Below, piece after piece: positions 8,545 to 18,057 of a stretch of DNA of 47,379 bases; within the stretch, counting starts at the first letter, position 1, and each line of letters begins with the position of its first letter. The position numbers were made by a program, and so were the translations under genes. The notes below the pieces were generated by a model. The model did not search any database. It saw nothing but the letters and a program-made list of their open reading frames with translations, and was not told the origin of the DNA. The DNA lies in contig CALZIJ010000007.1 in assembly GCA_945787655.1 (NCBI GenBank), positions 1 to 47,379 of the forward strand, in the 5' to 3' direction. The DNA is from Nitrospiria bacterium (lineage in GTDB: Bacteria > Nitrospirota > Nitrospiria > SBBL01 > JAADHI01).

Positions 8545-9330
8545 TCAATTATCCGGAATTGACCGATCACGCGTAATAAATATATGGCAAGAAGCGCCGA
8601 ATAAGCAGGACATTTTTTGACGGGTTTTGAAAGACAGGTTTTTAAAAATACTGTATCCCGTGTAAAATAACCCATTGCTGGAATGATGCATGATCTCAAA
8701 TTGGTTCTCTTCAAATACAGATATCCATCGCCTTTGACTAAAATAGTATAACTCTGAAAACGCACTGGGGTATTCGCCGTGGGGCCCTTCCCACAACGCT
8801 TTTTTGATTAAGGTCGGAATGGACTGCCTTTTGAGTAACTGAGAGCCATTCCCCTGTTTTTGAAGGTCCGGCTGACGGGAAAACCGCCCGATTAGATAAA
8901 TGGGTAGATAAATATAATGTGAAAGGCTGGTCCAAAACCGCCAGGCGGGGGTGGGTAAAATATGGATCGCCATTCCGGAAGGTTTGAGCACCCGTTTCAT
9001 TTCTAAAAAAAGAGGAGAGAGTTTTCTGACATGTTCCAGAACATTGGAAGAGAAAACAAGATCAAAATAATGATCTTTAAACGGAATATGAACACCGTCA
9101 TAAGATTTGACTGAAAAGTAGAGTTTAGGCGGGTCTGGTCGATTTTCAATATCGATCGAGTAGACCTCGCAACCGAATGACGACATCAGACTGGCTTGGA
9201 AACCGCTTCCTCCCCCGATTTCCAAGACCCGCATGCCCGGCTTAAACCAGGGTTTCACCTCTTCGATTTCAGCCGCTCGGATCTTTTTCAAATGCGTTTC
9301 AGCACGGCTTTCGTGAATTTCCTCAGACAT
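8545..9330 (-). CDS. SAM-dependent methyltransferase
   Basis: A 261-residue class I methyltransferase with motif I VLEIGGGSGFQASL (about residues 35-48), the strand-2 segment VYSIDIENR and the post-motif LVFSSNVLEHVRK. The C-terminal half is basic and aromatic-rich. It overlaps the 3' end of the flippase gene by 8 bp, so its expression is coupled to lipid-linked glycan export. It is the second of three unrelated-looking methyltransferases in the cluster. Substrate unknown. Confidence 0.8.
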   Translation of the reverse strand: MSEEIHESRAETHLKKIRAAEIEEVKPWFKPGMRVLEIGGGSGFQASLMSSFGCEVYSIDIENRPDPPKLYFSVKSYDGVHIPFKDHYFDLVFSSNVLEHVRKLSPLFLEMKRVLKPSGMAIHILPTPAWRFWTSLSHYIYLPIYLIGRFSRQPDLQKQGNGSQLLKRQSIPTLIKKALWEGPHGEYPSAFSELYYFSQRRWISVFEENQFEIMHHSSNGLFYTGYSIFKNLSFKTRQKMSCLFGASCHIFITRDRSIPDN

Positions 9331-10708
9331 TGACCTCCCCCGCCATGCTCTCTCTTGCTTTTAATTGCTGATAAAGTGCTAAAAATGAAAGAAGGGTTGA
9401 AATCACGTACACGATGCTTGTGGAAAGTCCAATACCCGCGACTCCCCAATATTCCATAAAAATATAATTACCAATGATATTGGCTATAAAATTCAGTCCC
9501 CCGATCGTCATTAAAACATGGTTTTTCTTTAACGCACTTAACATCCGGACGAACAGTATTCCCAATATATAGAATGGGATCTGCAGCAAATAAAGGCCCT
9601 GAACTTTTCCAACCACCACCGTATCCTTCGGGAGAAATGCCCCTCGTTCAAAAACCAACCGGATAAGAGGTTCTGAGTAAATAAAGAGCACAGTGGTCAC
9701 CGGGATCGTAACCAGTAATATTAAGGCGGAATACATCTTCAAGGTATTTATAATGTTGCGCCAGCTCTCCTCGGCAACCATTTTTGAAAAATGAGGAAAG
9801 ATCGCTGTACTTAAAGAGACTGTACTTAAGCCCAATATAAACTGTACGACCTTACTCCCGTAGTTTAAGGTAGAGACACTGCCCGGCCCAATGGTTGCCG
9901 CCATCGCCTGATCAACAAAAGCCGTTCCACTCACTAACAACAACCCCAGAATCATGGGAGAAAATTGCTGAATGATATTTTTTGTTGCCTCGCTCATTTT
10001 TCCCAATCGAGGCAAAAAAAGATATCCTTGAGACCTTAACCCTGATACGAGTACGATAGCCTCCAATATAATCCCGGCCAGGATGCCTGCCGCCAAAGCA
10101 TAAATACCAAAATGACCTCCAAATCCTAATAAGGCAAGCATGGATAAAAGGGGTATGATTACAGGAGAAAAAGACGGCAGAAAAAAATGTTCTCCAGCAT
10201 TTAAAATGCTTCCACAGGCCTTAATCACACCATAAAAAATAACCGTCGGAACAAATAACAAAAACAAATTACGGGAGAGAAATAATTTTTCCGAATTAAA
10301 ACTTGTTCCGAGCAAAGGAAGAATGACTGACGAAAAAAAAACCATTACAACACATAAGGATAAAAGGAGAAGTAAATACCAGGCTAAAATATTGGACAAT
10401 AAGGCACTGGCAGCTGCACGCCCTTGTTGTTCACGAACCTTTATAAATTCCGGAATAAAGGCGACATGGAAAGCCCCCGTCACAATATTAATCACCAATG
10501 TCGGCAAGAGATTGGCGATCAGAAAAGCATCCATCTCATCGCCTGTTCCAAATTGGTTTGCGATGAATAAGTCCTTTCCCACCGCAACAAATGAGACAAG
10601 GAAATGGACAGATCCAATGGTCAGTATCGATCTGAATATTTTCAGATTAATGGATTCTTCGCAAATATCGACCCATCGACCTAAATATCCTTTCCATAAA
10701 TGGATCAA
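9323..10708 (-). CDS. murJ: MurJ/MviN-type lipid-linked oligosaccharide flippase
   Basis: A 461-residue polytopic membrane protein of the MOP superfamily, with about 13-14 hydrophobic helices. The N-terminus (GKDLFIANQFGTGDEMDAFLIANLLP) matches MurJ, including the region around the substrate-portal arginines and acidic residues. MurJ flips lipid II across the inner membrane. In an operon full of glycosyltransferases it more likely serves as the flippase for the lipid-linked glycan made here, in the role of Wzx. It is somewhat shorter than housekeeping MurJ proteins (about 510-530). A second, housekeeping copy elsewhere in the genome is expected but not visible. Confidence 0.85.
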   Translation of the reverse strand: MIHLWKGYLGRWVDICEESINLKIFRSILTIGSVHFLVSFVAVGKDLFIANQFGTGDEMDAFLIANLLPTLVINIVTGAFHVAFIPEFIKVREQQGRAAASALLSNILAWYLLLLLSLCVVMVFFSSVILPLLGTSFNSEKLFLSRNLFLLFVPTVIFYGVIKACGSILNAGEHFFLPSFSPVIIPLLSMLALLGFGGHFGIYALAAGILAGIILEAIVLVSGLRSQGYLFLPRLGKMSEATKNIIQQFSPMILGLLLVSGTAFVDQAMAATIGPGSVSTLNYGSKVVQFILGLSTVSLSTAIFPHFSKMVAEESWRNIINTLKMYSALILLVTIPVTTVLFIYSEPLIRLVFERGAFLPKDTVVVGKVQGLYLLQIPFYILGILFVRMLSALKKNHVLMTIGGLNFIANIIGNYIFMEYWGVAGIGLSTSIVYVISTLLSFLALYQQLKARESMAGEVNV

Positions 10709-10731
10709 TTAAAAACCTCATTTACCTGTTT

Positions 10732-11904
10732 TTACGACAAGGATGCCTTATGAATATCAACAATCTTTTCATCCCAATCAAAAATAAACGCTTTTCTGAC
10801 TTCATCGGACAATTCACGGACTCGCCCCAGATAACGTTTATCAAGCATCACATGATTAATTTTATCAGATAAATTCGTGACGTCTTGCGGGTCAAAAAGC
10901 AGATGGTCGGATTTTAAGAGTTCACGGATTTCAGGAATATCACTTCCGATACAGGGAAGGCGGTATGACAAGGCTTCAAGGAGTGCATTCGGACATCCTT
11001 CATGCCTGGAAGGGAAGACAAATAAATCGGCGGCCTTAAAATAGGGGCTGACCTCTTCTTGCCATCCGGTAAAAATGATGTTTGTCTTCCCTTTAATCTT
11101 TTGGGACAAAGCCTCCAGATTTGTTCGCTCTTGTCCATCCCCGACCACCAGAACGACACATGGGGTTTTAAGTAGAGGGAGGGCTTTTAATAAAATAGCG
11201 ATATTTTTTCTGGGATCTAGCACCGCGGCCGTGAGGATCACAAAGGCTTGTTCATCCAAACCCATTTTTCGGCGGCATAATCTCTTTTCATCATCAAGCA
11301 TTGAAATATCCCGAATGTCGTTATACAAGACCTCTATTTTTTCCGGTTTGATTCGATATCGGGAAATCATAATATGCCGAAGCTGTTTACTAACCGTGAC
11401 CACACGATTTGCTGATTTAAAGCCGATTGCCATCAAAATCTCCTCAAAAAATATCCGCAGGATAAAACGATGATGGAGCCGACTGATTTCAAGGACGTCC
11501 GCACGGGCCAGCGCAATAAGCGGTTTACCCAGAATAACCTTGATTGGAAGGCTTAAAAAGCCGTAGATGCCGCTAAATACAGAAACCAGGTTGATCTGAT
11601 ATCGGAAAGCGATGAAAAAGGCATACACAGGACTCGTCAAAATAAAATAGGTCCAAAAAAAAAGCCCTTCTCTTTTCTTAAAAGGCGTCCATAAAAGATG
11701 AGGAAAAATTTTAGGATGCTTGATCGGAAAAGTCTCGACCGCAATATAATGGATTTCCCCGCCTTGCTTAATCCAGGCGTCAAACATCCTGTACATTCTC
11801 TTACACAAGCCGCCGGGTTTGTGTTTGTAATACAGGGTGAGTATTTTTTTGTTGAACGCAGCGCCTGGTGAAAGATGTATATTTTTTTTGGAGGCGCTAT
11901 ACAT
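10732..11904 (-). CDS. GT4 family glycosyltransferase
   Basis: A 390-residue GT-B enzyme. Its N-terminal domain is less typical, opening with LTLYYKHKPGGLCKRMYR, where the GG motif marks the GT4 acceptor loop. The C-terminal domain has AAVLDPRKNIAILLKAL, VVGDGQERTNLE and the E-x7-E motif EGCPNALLE (about residues 305-313). A hydrophobic stretch (about 85-130) may attach it to the membrane. It overlaps asnB copy 2 by 8 bp and lies 23 bp before the flippase gene. Donor and acceptor are unknown. Confidence 0.85.
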   Translation of the reverse strand: MYSASKKNIHLSPGAAFNKKILTLYYKHKPGGLCKRMYRMFDAWIKQGGEIHYIAVETFPIKHPKIFPHLLWTPFKKREGLFFWTYFILTSPVYAFFIAFRYQINLVSVFSGIYGFLSLPIKVILGKPLIALARADVLEISRLHHRFILRIFFEEILMAIGFKSANRVVTVSKQLRHIMISRYRIKPEKIEVLYNDIRDISMLDDEKRLCRRKMGLDEQAFVILTAAVLDPRKNIAILLKALPLLKTPCVVLVVGDGQERTNLEALSQKIKGKTNIIFTGWQEEVSPYFKAADLFVFPSRHEGCPNALLEALSYRLPCIGSDIPEIRELLKSDHLLFDPQDVTNLSDKINHVMLDKRYLGRVRELSDEVRKAFIFDWDEKIVDIHKASLS

Positions 11905-13774
11905 TCATCGCCACACTTTCTTCCCACAGAAAAAAGACCAGCAGCAGCCAAAGTTTCTGACTGTGGTCACGACGCCCCTCTTGATGTTCTTGAAATAACT
12001 TACGTATATATTGGGCATTCAACAAACCAAATCGATCCTGTTTCAATAATACTGATTCAAGCAGTGGTTTCCATTCCCCCTTAAACCAATCTCCCAAAGG
12101 CAGCATGAATCCATGTTTTTTTCTGTTTAATATTTCTGAGGGAACCAGACTGGAAAATGTTTTTTTAAGAATATATTTTTCCTGAAATCCATTTAATTTT
12201 AGATTGATCGGCATTTTCATCGCAAGATCCACCACCTCTTGATCCAAAAATGGGGACCGTATTTCAAGACCATGGGCCATACTCATTCGGTCGACCTTAA
12301 CGAGGATGTCATCCGGCAGATAAGAATGAAAATCCACCCACATCATCTGAGAGACTTCGTCTAATCCTGCACCTTCCGCCCTGTACTTTTCCATATGATG
12401 GTTTTTTGATTTTTTAAGGGCTTCAGCCACATGTGGCAGATAAAGCGCGTCCAGTTCAGTTCTTGAAAATGTTTCCGGAATCAGATCAAAGGGGTCACGA
12501 TCCAATCGATTTGAAAAATCGATAAAAAGCTTCATTTGTTTTACAAAACTCTCTCGATAATAAGCGGTATTTTCAGGAAGACGACTGAGGAACCGCTCAA
12601 TAAAAGTCGTGCGAATGCTTTTTGGAATGAAGTGATAATATTTGAGGAATTTTCTGGCGACATATCTTCGGTAGCCCGAAAAAAGTTCATCACTCCCGTC
12701 CCCGGACAGAGCCACCGTCACGGATTTCTTGGTGTTTTCTGAAAGTTGATACACGGCAAGGGATGAGGCATCGCCAAAAGGCTGGTCAAAGTGTTCTATC
12801 ATGCGTGAAAGGAATCCTTCTGCTTCAACATTCATCAGCTTACTTTGATGTTCAGTTTGATAATAGGCTGCGGCTGCATTGGCAAAGGGCGTTTCATCAA
12901 AGCTTTCAGCCTTAAATCCGATGGAAAATGTTTTCAGGTCATTAACGCCCTCATTTCTCATTAACGCGACAATCAAGGAAGAATCCAGACCTCCGCTTAA
13001 AAAAGCCCCCAACGGTACATCACTAATCAGCCGAAGTCGAACCGCTTCACTTAAAGTCGATCTCAGCGCTTCACAGTACTCTTTTTCATGCATGTTGGCG
13101 TCCGTGGCTGTGGATGGAGACCAGTAGGCTTTCAATTCTGAACCCGCGGCATCCAGGGTGATGCAGTGTCCGGGCGGTAAGGATTGAATGTCCTCGTAGA
13201 TCGTTTCCGGACCCGTGATAAACTGGTTTTTAAAATAAAGATCAAGTGCAGTATAGTTGAGTGCCGAGGTCACCCCTCCGGCCAAAAGCGCCCTGATCTC
13301 AGACGCAAAAAAAAAGTGATTTTCAGTCTGATGATAATACAGGGGTTTTTGGCCCACACGGTCCCGTGCGAGAAAGAGTTTTTTTTCCCGTTGATCCCAA
13401 AGGGCAAATGCAAACATGCCACGAAGCTCTTTAACGCAGTCTATCCCAACTTCTTCGTAAAGATGAATGATGGCCTCTGTATCACTCTGGGTTATAAACG
13501 AATACTGATCTTGAAGAGACCGGCGCAATTCCTTGTAATTATATATTTCCCCATTAAATACGAGTGCAATCCGCTTGTCCGTGTTAAACATCGGTTGCGC
13601 GCCTCCTGCCGCATCTATCACCGCCAAGCGGGTGTGCACCAGTCCGATGGGGCCATTGATATAATGCCCGGAACCATCCGGCCCACGGTGCTTCAAGCGA
13701 TCTCCCATGGCGAGCAAGGCCCTCGAATCCACCGTATGTTGATTTATGTGATAACGTCCTGCGATTCCGCACAT
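11897..13774 (-). CDS. asnB: Asparagine synthase-type amidotransferase (copy 2)
   Basis: A 625-residue paralogue of the enzyme at 4729-6645. The start is the ATG at 13774 giving Cys2 (MCGIAGRYH); the frame extends five codons upstream without need. The glutaminase domain has LKHRGPDGSG and FNGEIYNYKEL; the synthetase domain has the PP-loop SGGLDSS and SGDGSDE. All catalytic residues seem present, so both copies should be active. The gene overlaps the upstream GT4 by 31 bp. Two diverged amidotransferases in one glycan operon suggest two amide-bearing sugar positions, or one enzyme acting on free aspartate. Confidence 0.9.
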   Translation of the reverse strand: MCGIAGRYHINQHTVDSRALLAMGDRLKHRGPDGSGHYINGPIGLVHTRLAVIDAAGGAQPMFNTDKRIALVFNGEIYNYKELRRSLQDQYSFITQSDTEAIIHLYEEVGIDCVKELRGMFAFALWDQREKKLFLARDRVGQKPLYYHQTENHFFFASEIRALLAGGVTSALNYTALDLYFKNQFITGPETIYEDIQSLPPGHCITLDAAGSELKAYWSPSTATDANMHEKEYCEALRSTLSEAVRLRLISDVPLGAFLSGGLDSSLIVALMRNEGVNDLKTFSIGFKAESFDETPFANAAAAYYQTEHQSKLMNVEAEGFLSRMIEHFDQPFGDASSLAVYQLSENTKKSVTVALSGDGSDELFSGYRRYVARKFLKYYHFIPKSIRTTFIERFLSRLPENTAYYRESFVKQMKLFIDFSNRLDRDPFDLIPETFSRTELDALYLPHVAEALKKSKNHHMEKYRAEGAGLDEVSQMMWVDFHSYLPDDILVKVDRMSMAHGLEIRSPFLDQEVVDLAMKMPINLKLNGFQEKYILKKTFSSLVPSEILNRKKHGFMLPLGDWFKGEWKPLLESVLLKQDRFGLLNAQYIRKLFQEHQEGRRDHSQKLWLLLVFFLWEESVAMNV

Positions 13775-14937
13775 ATCTTTTGATAACACTCTTGGTATTG
13801 TAAGGCCGTTTGATCCCAGCTCATATTCATCTCTAATATGAGCTTTCGGGCATTTTCCCCTAACTTCGTACGCAAATGTTGGTCCGATATTATTCTTGAT
13901 AGCGCTTTTGAAAGGTCATCCACATTTCGAGCTTGAAACAATAAACCATTTGACTCCGGCGTGATCAGTTCTCGAATACCCGGCAAGTCGGAAGCAACTA
14001 CAGAAAGACCGCAGGCCATGGCCTCCAAAACCACATTGGGTGTGCCTTCCCAAAGACTGGGGAGCACAAGACAATCGGATTGAGCCATTTCCTGAAATGT
14101 TTGATCCGGAGGCAGCATTCCGGTAAAGCGGACCTTGTCATTTAAATTGAATTGATCAACCTGCCGTTTGAGTGAGTCCGCTTCGGCCCCGTCTCCCACA
14201 ATGGTCAGTGAGTAGTCCAATTCAGCAATATGTGTTTGTGAGACCGCCCGGATCAGCGTATCCACCGATTTTCTTGGAATAAGGCTGCCGACAAAAAGAA
14301 GTCGACAGCTTGTTTCCGCTTTTTTAGCCGATGGCATCGGAACGCCCTGAACACCGTTTCGGATAAACCTCACACGCTCCGGCGGTATGCCCTGTTCAAT
14401 CACCCACTCCCTCAGATAAAGATTCACTGTTGTAATGACTGCAGCCCGCTTTAGTATCCAAAGTGAAATTAGATAGGATATTTTCCCTTTTTGGGCCCTT
14501 TGAACATCACTCCCACGCAGGGTCACAATAAAAGGAATACCCCGAAAAATTTGAACGGCCCATGCGATCATTCCGACAAAAATCCAGTTGGCATGAAGCA
14601 CGTCCGCGCCGCGCGAAACACGCAGGGTTTTTATAAAAAACATAAACATGAAAAAAGGGGCTTGCAGTATTAACCAGGGACAGCGATTTAAATTGGCCGG
14701 AATTCCCCCGCCTTCTCCATAAGCCAGCTTCTGCCAGCGAGCAGGGAAAAAATAAGAAAACCGATGGACTTTGATCCCCTCCATCTCTTCACTAAAAACG
14801 TCCTCATAATCAGCAGGCGCGACAACATCAACTTCAGTTTTGTGGGAAACCAGGGTACGGCAGAGCCGGTAGATAAAAACACTCGAGACATCCTCCAAAC
14901 TGCGAGGGAAGGAGGTCGTCATCATGCAAACCTTCAT
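13744..14937 (-). CDS. GT4 family glycosyltransferase
   Basis: A 397-residue GT-B glycosyltransferase opening with MKVCMMTTSFPRSLED, as in many exopolysaccharide GT4 enzymes. The middle ITLRGSDVQRA resembles the HG(S/D)D motif of the family. The donor domain has LFVGSLIPRKSVDTLIRA, IVGDGAEADSLK and the E-x7-E motif EGTPNVVLE. It has a 4-bp ATGA overlap with the GT2 gene upstream and a 31-bp overlap with asnB copy 2 downstream, so translation of the three is coupled. Confidence 0.88.
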   Translation of the reverse strand: MKVCMMTTSFPRSLEDVSSVFIYRLCRTLVSHKTEVDVVAPADYEDVFSEEMEGIKVHRFSYFFPARWQKLAYGEGGGIPANLNRCPWLILQAPFFMFMFFIKTLRVSRGADVLHANWIFVGMIAWAVQIFRGIPFIVTLRGSDVQRAQKGKISYLISLWILKRAAVITTVNLYLREWVIEQGIPPERVRFIRNGVQGVPMPSAKKAETSCRLLFVGSLIPRKSVDTLIRAVSQTHIAELDYSLTIVGDGAEADSLKRQVDQFNLNDKVRFTGMLPPDQTFQEMAQSDCLVLPSLWEGTPNVVLEAMACGLSVVASDLPGIRELITPESNGLLFQARNVDDLSKALSRIISDQHLRTKLGENARKLILEMNMSWDQTALQYQECYQKICAESQDVIT

Positions 14938-15896
14938 TGATCCTTTCCACGAAGGTGCTTGTTATATTCCATATCAAACCACATCGCGAAAAAAAGGGAT
15001 TGAAGTCCCGTAATAAACAGGAAGGCGGCAAACATGGCTTCGGTCGGCATCGCACGAATACCGGCCAAACGCCTGAAGAACAAGTACAAACCAAAAACCG
15101 ATCCGATTGGGGTTAAAGATAATCCCATAAAATAAAAAAAGACCAAAGGATGAAAATCCTGAATGACATACTTCCGTGCCATCCTTTTAAAAAAACTTTT
15201 GAAAAGCAGCCAACTGATACCGGGAATCACTTTCCAGAGGCGGATGCCGGATTTTTCACCAATGTTATAAATTGGGCGAACAGAGACATCTTTGACACGA
15301 AAGTTACAGATATTCAGTTTAATTAAAATATCGTTCGGCATACCATACTGTAAATAAATATCATCAAGATTAATGGCACGCAAGGCGATTAGTGAAATCG
15401 CGGTGTATCCTGATTGCGAGTCTGCAATGTGCCAATATCCCGAAGCAATCTTTGTGAGCAGGGATAACACCGAATTTCCAAGATAGCGGTGATGCGGGAT
15501 CATCTCCCAGGATTCACCTCTAAAAAGGCGGTTGCCTTTCACATAGTCCGACTCTCCATTTACAATCGGCATGACAATCCGGTCGAGATCAGCAGGGTCC
15601 ATCTGGGCATCACCATTCATCACCACGGTCACATCCATTTTTTCCGACAAGGCCATTTTATAACCCATTTTCACACCCCAGCCGACTCCTTCATTTTTGG
15701 TATTTTGGACCAGCACAACACGGTGCGGTTCTTTTTCAACATATTTTTTAACCACATCAGCGGTCCGGTCCGTACTATAATCATCCAGAATAAAGATGCG
15801 ATCCACGAAAGATGGGAGCGTTTCGATCACCTGACCGATGAGCAGTTCTTCGTTATGCGCAGGCACGACAACCGCGATGCGTTTATTTCGGATCAT
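14934..15896 (-). CDS. GT2 family glycosyltransferase, polyprenyl-phosphate sugar synthase-like
   Basis: A 320-residue enzyme. The GT-A domain spans about residues 1-225, with VVVPAHNEELLIG, the nucleotide-binding ILDDYSTDRT and a metal-site segment VVMNGDAQMDP comparable with the DGDGQHDP of dolichol-phosphate mannose synthases. Two hydrophobic helices at the C-terminus (about 245-300) anchor it. The family moves a sugar from a nucleotide to polyprenyl phosphate. The lipid-linked sugar is the donor that GT-C enzymes use on the far side of the membrane, and a GT-C gene sits 1 bp upstream. The pairing is the strongest functional clue in the cluster. Confidence 0.85.
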   Translation of the reverse strand: MIRNKRIAVVVPAHNEELLIGQVIETLPSFVDRIFILDDYSTDRTADVVKKYVEKEPHRVVLVQNTKNEGVGWGVKMGYKMALSEKMDVTVVMNGDAQMDPADLDRIVMPIVNGESDYVKGNRLFRGESWEMIPHHRYLGNSVLSLLTKIASGYWHIADSQSGYTAISLIALRAINLDDIYLQYGMPNDILIKLNICNFRVKDVSVRPIYNIGEKSGIRLWKVIPGISWLLFKSFFKRMARKYVIQDFHPLVFFYFMGLSLTPIGSVFGLYLFFRRLAGIRAMPTEAMFAAFLFITGLQSLFFAMWFDMEYNKHLRGKDQ

Positions 15897-15897
15897 A

Positions 15898-18039
15898 TCA
15901 GGACTCGTTCAACAGGATTGCAATTTTAGCTTTGGCTTCCTGGTTATTCGGGTTAATAGTTAAGACTTGCCGGAAATAATGGAGACTTTTTTCTTGATTT
16001 CCATCTTCAAAACTGATGTTGCCTAATAAATACAAGGTATTTTCATGATTTGGATAAATTCTCAATACCTGGGTTAAATAATATTCTGATTTTTGATGAT
16101 TGCCTTCATGCAAATATATTTTGGCCAAATTTAAATACGGGATATAATTGTTTGGGTTCAGAGAAATAGATTCTAAGAACAAGGTTTCAGCTTCTCTGTA
16201 ATTCTCCAAATTTGCGTATGAAATTCCCAATGCATTGATATAGTCTGGCTGATTCGGCATCATTGAAAGGGCTAAATGAAAATGCTCCCGTGCAATATCA
16301 TTCACCCCACGCGTCATGAAAAAATACCCTAAACTCATCACGACTTCTGAAATAAGCAAGCGCTCCTCGTGATTATCCGAGACTTCCTCAAATTGGATTT
16401 GAGATCCCAGATTTTTAAAATAGGCTTGAATGTCTTCGTTTGTAATTTCAGACGGTGTTGCACTGACTTTAAGAAAGAACCCGTCAAGCTCCAGGTATTT
16501 TTCAACCAAATAATCCTGCATTCCGGCGGTTTCCCAATAGATCGGGTAACGGTTCACATTCTCTGATAAAAAGGCAGAACCGAATTCATTGCCTGACACC
16601 CCCTCCTTAGGAATAACGATATTCTCAAACTTCGACTGTTCCAGTTTTGAAAAAAAATCAGGCGCTATAAAACTGCTTAGACTCACAATCGAAACATCCG
16701 GACGATACCCTTCCGCTTGCTGAATATAACTCAACATAAACCAGGTCAAGGTAGAAATGACGATGGCATTTGGCGGAAGATCATTGATTAAATTGCGGGA
16801 GACGGATCGGGTTTTCCAGTAATTTCCATTATTATTTTCTTTATAATGATTCTGGAAAAGCATCAGCATTTGAATCCCGAGTAACAAGACAACCAGCTTT
16901 AGAGAAATTGTACTCATCTGTTTTTGTTTAAAGAAATTCATTGCAGAAAAATAAATCACGAAAAATCCCACCCCCATTAATATATCAAAGATTAAAAAAT
17001 TCGAGAGAAATGCAGACGGTTCTCCCCAATATGGAATAAAGAATAAAAAAGGCGGGAAAAAGATCACCGAAAGAAACAACAACAGTTTTTTCTCTCTGTA
17101 GTAAATCAGTGCCGCAAGCCCTGTAAATCCCACAATAAGACCCAGGTACGAAAAATCTTCTATAAAAAACTGTGAATACATTGAAAGTTGTCTTGGCATG
17201 ACATCTTCAGGGACAGCAAAGTGGTAGGATGCCGTTTTTCGGTCGCTGGTGTGAATGAGCAGGTTTTCAATCGTTTCCGGATTGCCCCAGTCATAATAAG
17301 GGTTTTGGCTTGAACGAATTGGAAGATAGAGGTAGATAGAGAACCCAATCAGAAAAAAGAATGAACATATCGAAGCCACCTTTAAGACCGAAAAGGAAGG
17401 GTTTCTCCACCAAACCCAATAAACCCAAAAAAATAAAAATGGAACATATAAAACCAAAATCGCATGAGATCCTAAACCCAGTCCAAGTATAAATAATAAC
17501 AGGCAGTGCCACTTAAACTGGTTATGATTATCATGCTCGTTCTTATTGAATCGTTTCTGTTCCACTTTTAAAAAAATAAAAATAAAGGCCGCTGTAAAAA
17601 CATGTTGAAGGGTATAAACCTCAGGCACAGTCGCATTCTCCCAAAGGGCATTAGAAAAAGAAAAAAGAAGCGTCGTCATCAATGAAATCAAAGCAAGGTG
17701 TTTTTTTGAACAATGTTCATTTTTGTGCCGGGACAGATGTTCAAGAATATATAAAAGAATATAATAGGTGAGGACAGAAATCACTGCTCCGAAAAAGCAG
17801 GAAACCAATGTTACTTTAAAAGCGATGCTGCCAAAGGGGATAAATGTAAAAAGTTTTGCGATGACGGCGTACAGGGGAGAACCTGCGGGATGGGCAATAT
17901 CCACCAAAAACCCAATGGCCTGGAATTCTGGCGCATCACGCCAGTATATTGACGGAAGGGCTGTAAAAAGATAAACAGAAAAAGAGCTTATAAACAAGAT
18001 ATGAGGAAACAGAGAGACCATCCTGCTCCATACATACAA
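15898..18039 (-). CDS. GT-C (DUF2723) O-glycosyltransferase with C-terminal TPR repeats
   Basis: A 713-residue protein. Residues ~10-400 form about 10-11 membrane helices of the DUF2723 / protein O-mannosyltransferase-like GT-C fold. The first periplasmic loop has the expected acidic motif (YWRDAPEF) followed by DIAHPAGSPLY. A soluble segment follows, then about four TPR units (residues ~575-710; e.g. YINALGISYANLENYREAE, NPNNYIPYLNLAKIY). Such enzymes transfer a sugar from polyprenyl phosphate to a protein or glycan outside the inner membrane. The start could be codon 1 (18039) or codon 7 (18021, behind GGAGCAGG). It is more A/T-rich than genes downstream. It lies just after pilA, so pilin is a candidate acceptor (inference). 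Confidence 0.8.
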   Translation of the reverse strand: MYVWSRMVSLFPHILFISSFSVYLFTALPSIYWRDAPEFQAIGFLVDIAHPAGSPLYAVIAKLFTFIPFGSIAFKVTLVSCFFGAVISVLTYYILLYILEHLSRHKNEHCSKKHLALISLMTTLLFSFSNALWENATVPEVYTLQHVFTAAFIFIFLKVEQKRFNKNEHDNHNQFKWHCLLLFILGLGLGSHAILVLYVPFLFFWVYWVWWRNPSFSVLKVASICSFFFLIGFSIYLYLPIRSSQNPYYDWGNPETIENLLIHTSDRKTASYHFAVPEDVMPRQLSMYSQFFIEDFSYLGLIVGFTGLAALIYYREKKLLLFLSVIFFPPFLFFIPYWGEPSAFLSNFLIFDILMGVGFFVIYFSAMNFFKQKQMSTISLKLVVLLLGIQMLMLFQNHYKENNNGNYWKTRSVSRNLINDLPPNAIVISTLTWFMLSYIQQAEGYRPDVSIVSLSSFIAPDFFSKLEQSKFENIVIPKEGVSGNEFGSAFLSENVNRYPIYWETAGMQDYLVEKYLELDGFFLKVSATPSEITNEDIQAYFKNLGSQIQFEEVSDNHEERLLISEVVMSLGYFFMTRGVNDIAREHFHLALSMMPNQPDYINALGISYANLENYREAETLFLESISLNPNNYIPYLNLAKIYLHEGNHQKSEYYLTQVLRIYPNHENTLYLLGNISFEDGNQEKSLHYFRQVLTINPNNQEAKAKIAILLNES

Positions 18040-18057
18040 CGGCGAAAAAATGGCGGT

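Noticed and set aside
13184-13783. 199-codon plus-strand frame opposite asnB copy 2
   Set aside because: Antisense to an intact catalytic gene; no homologous features.
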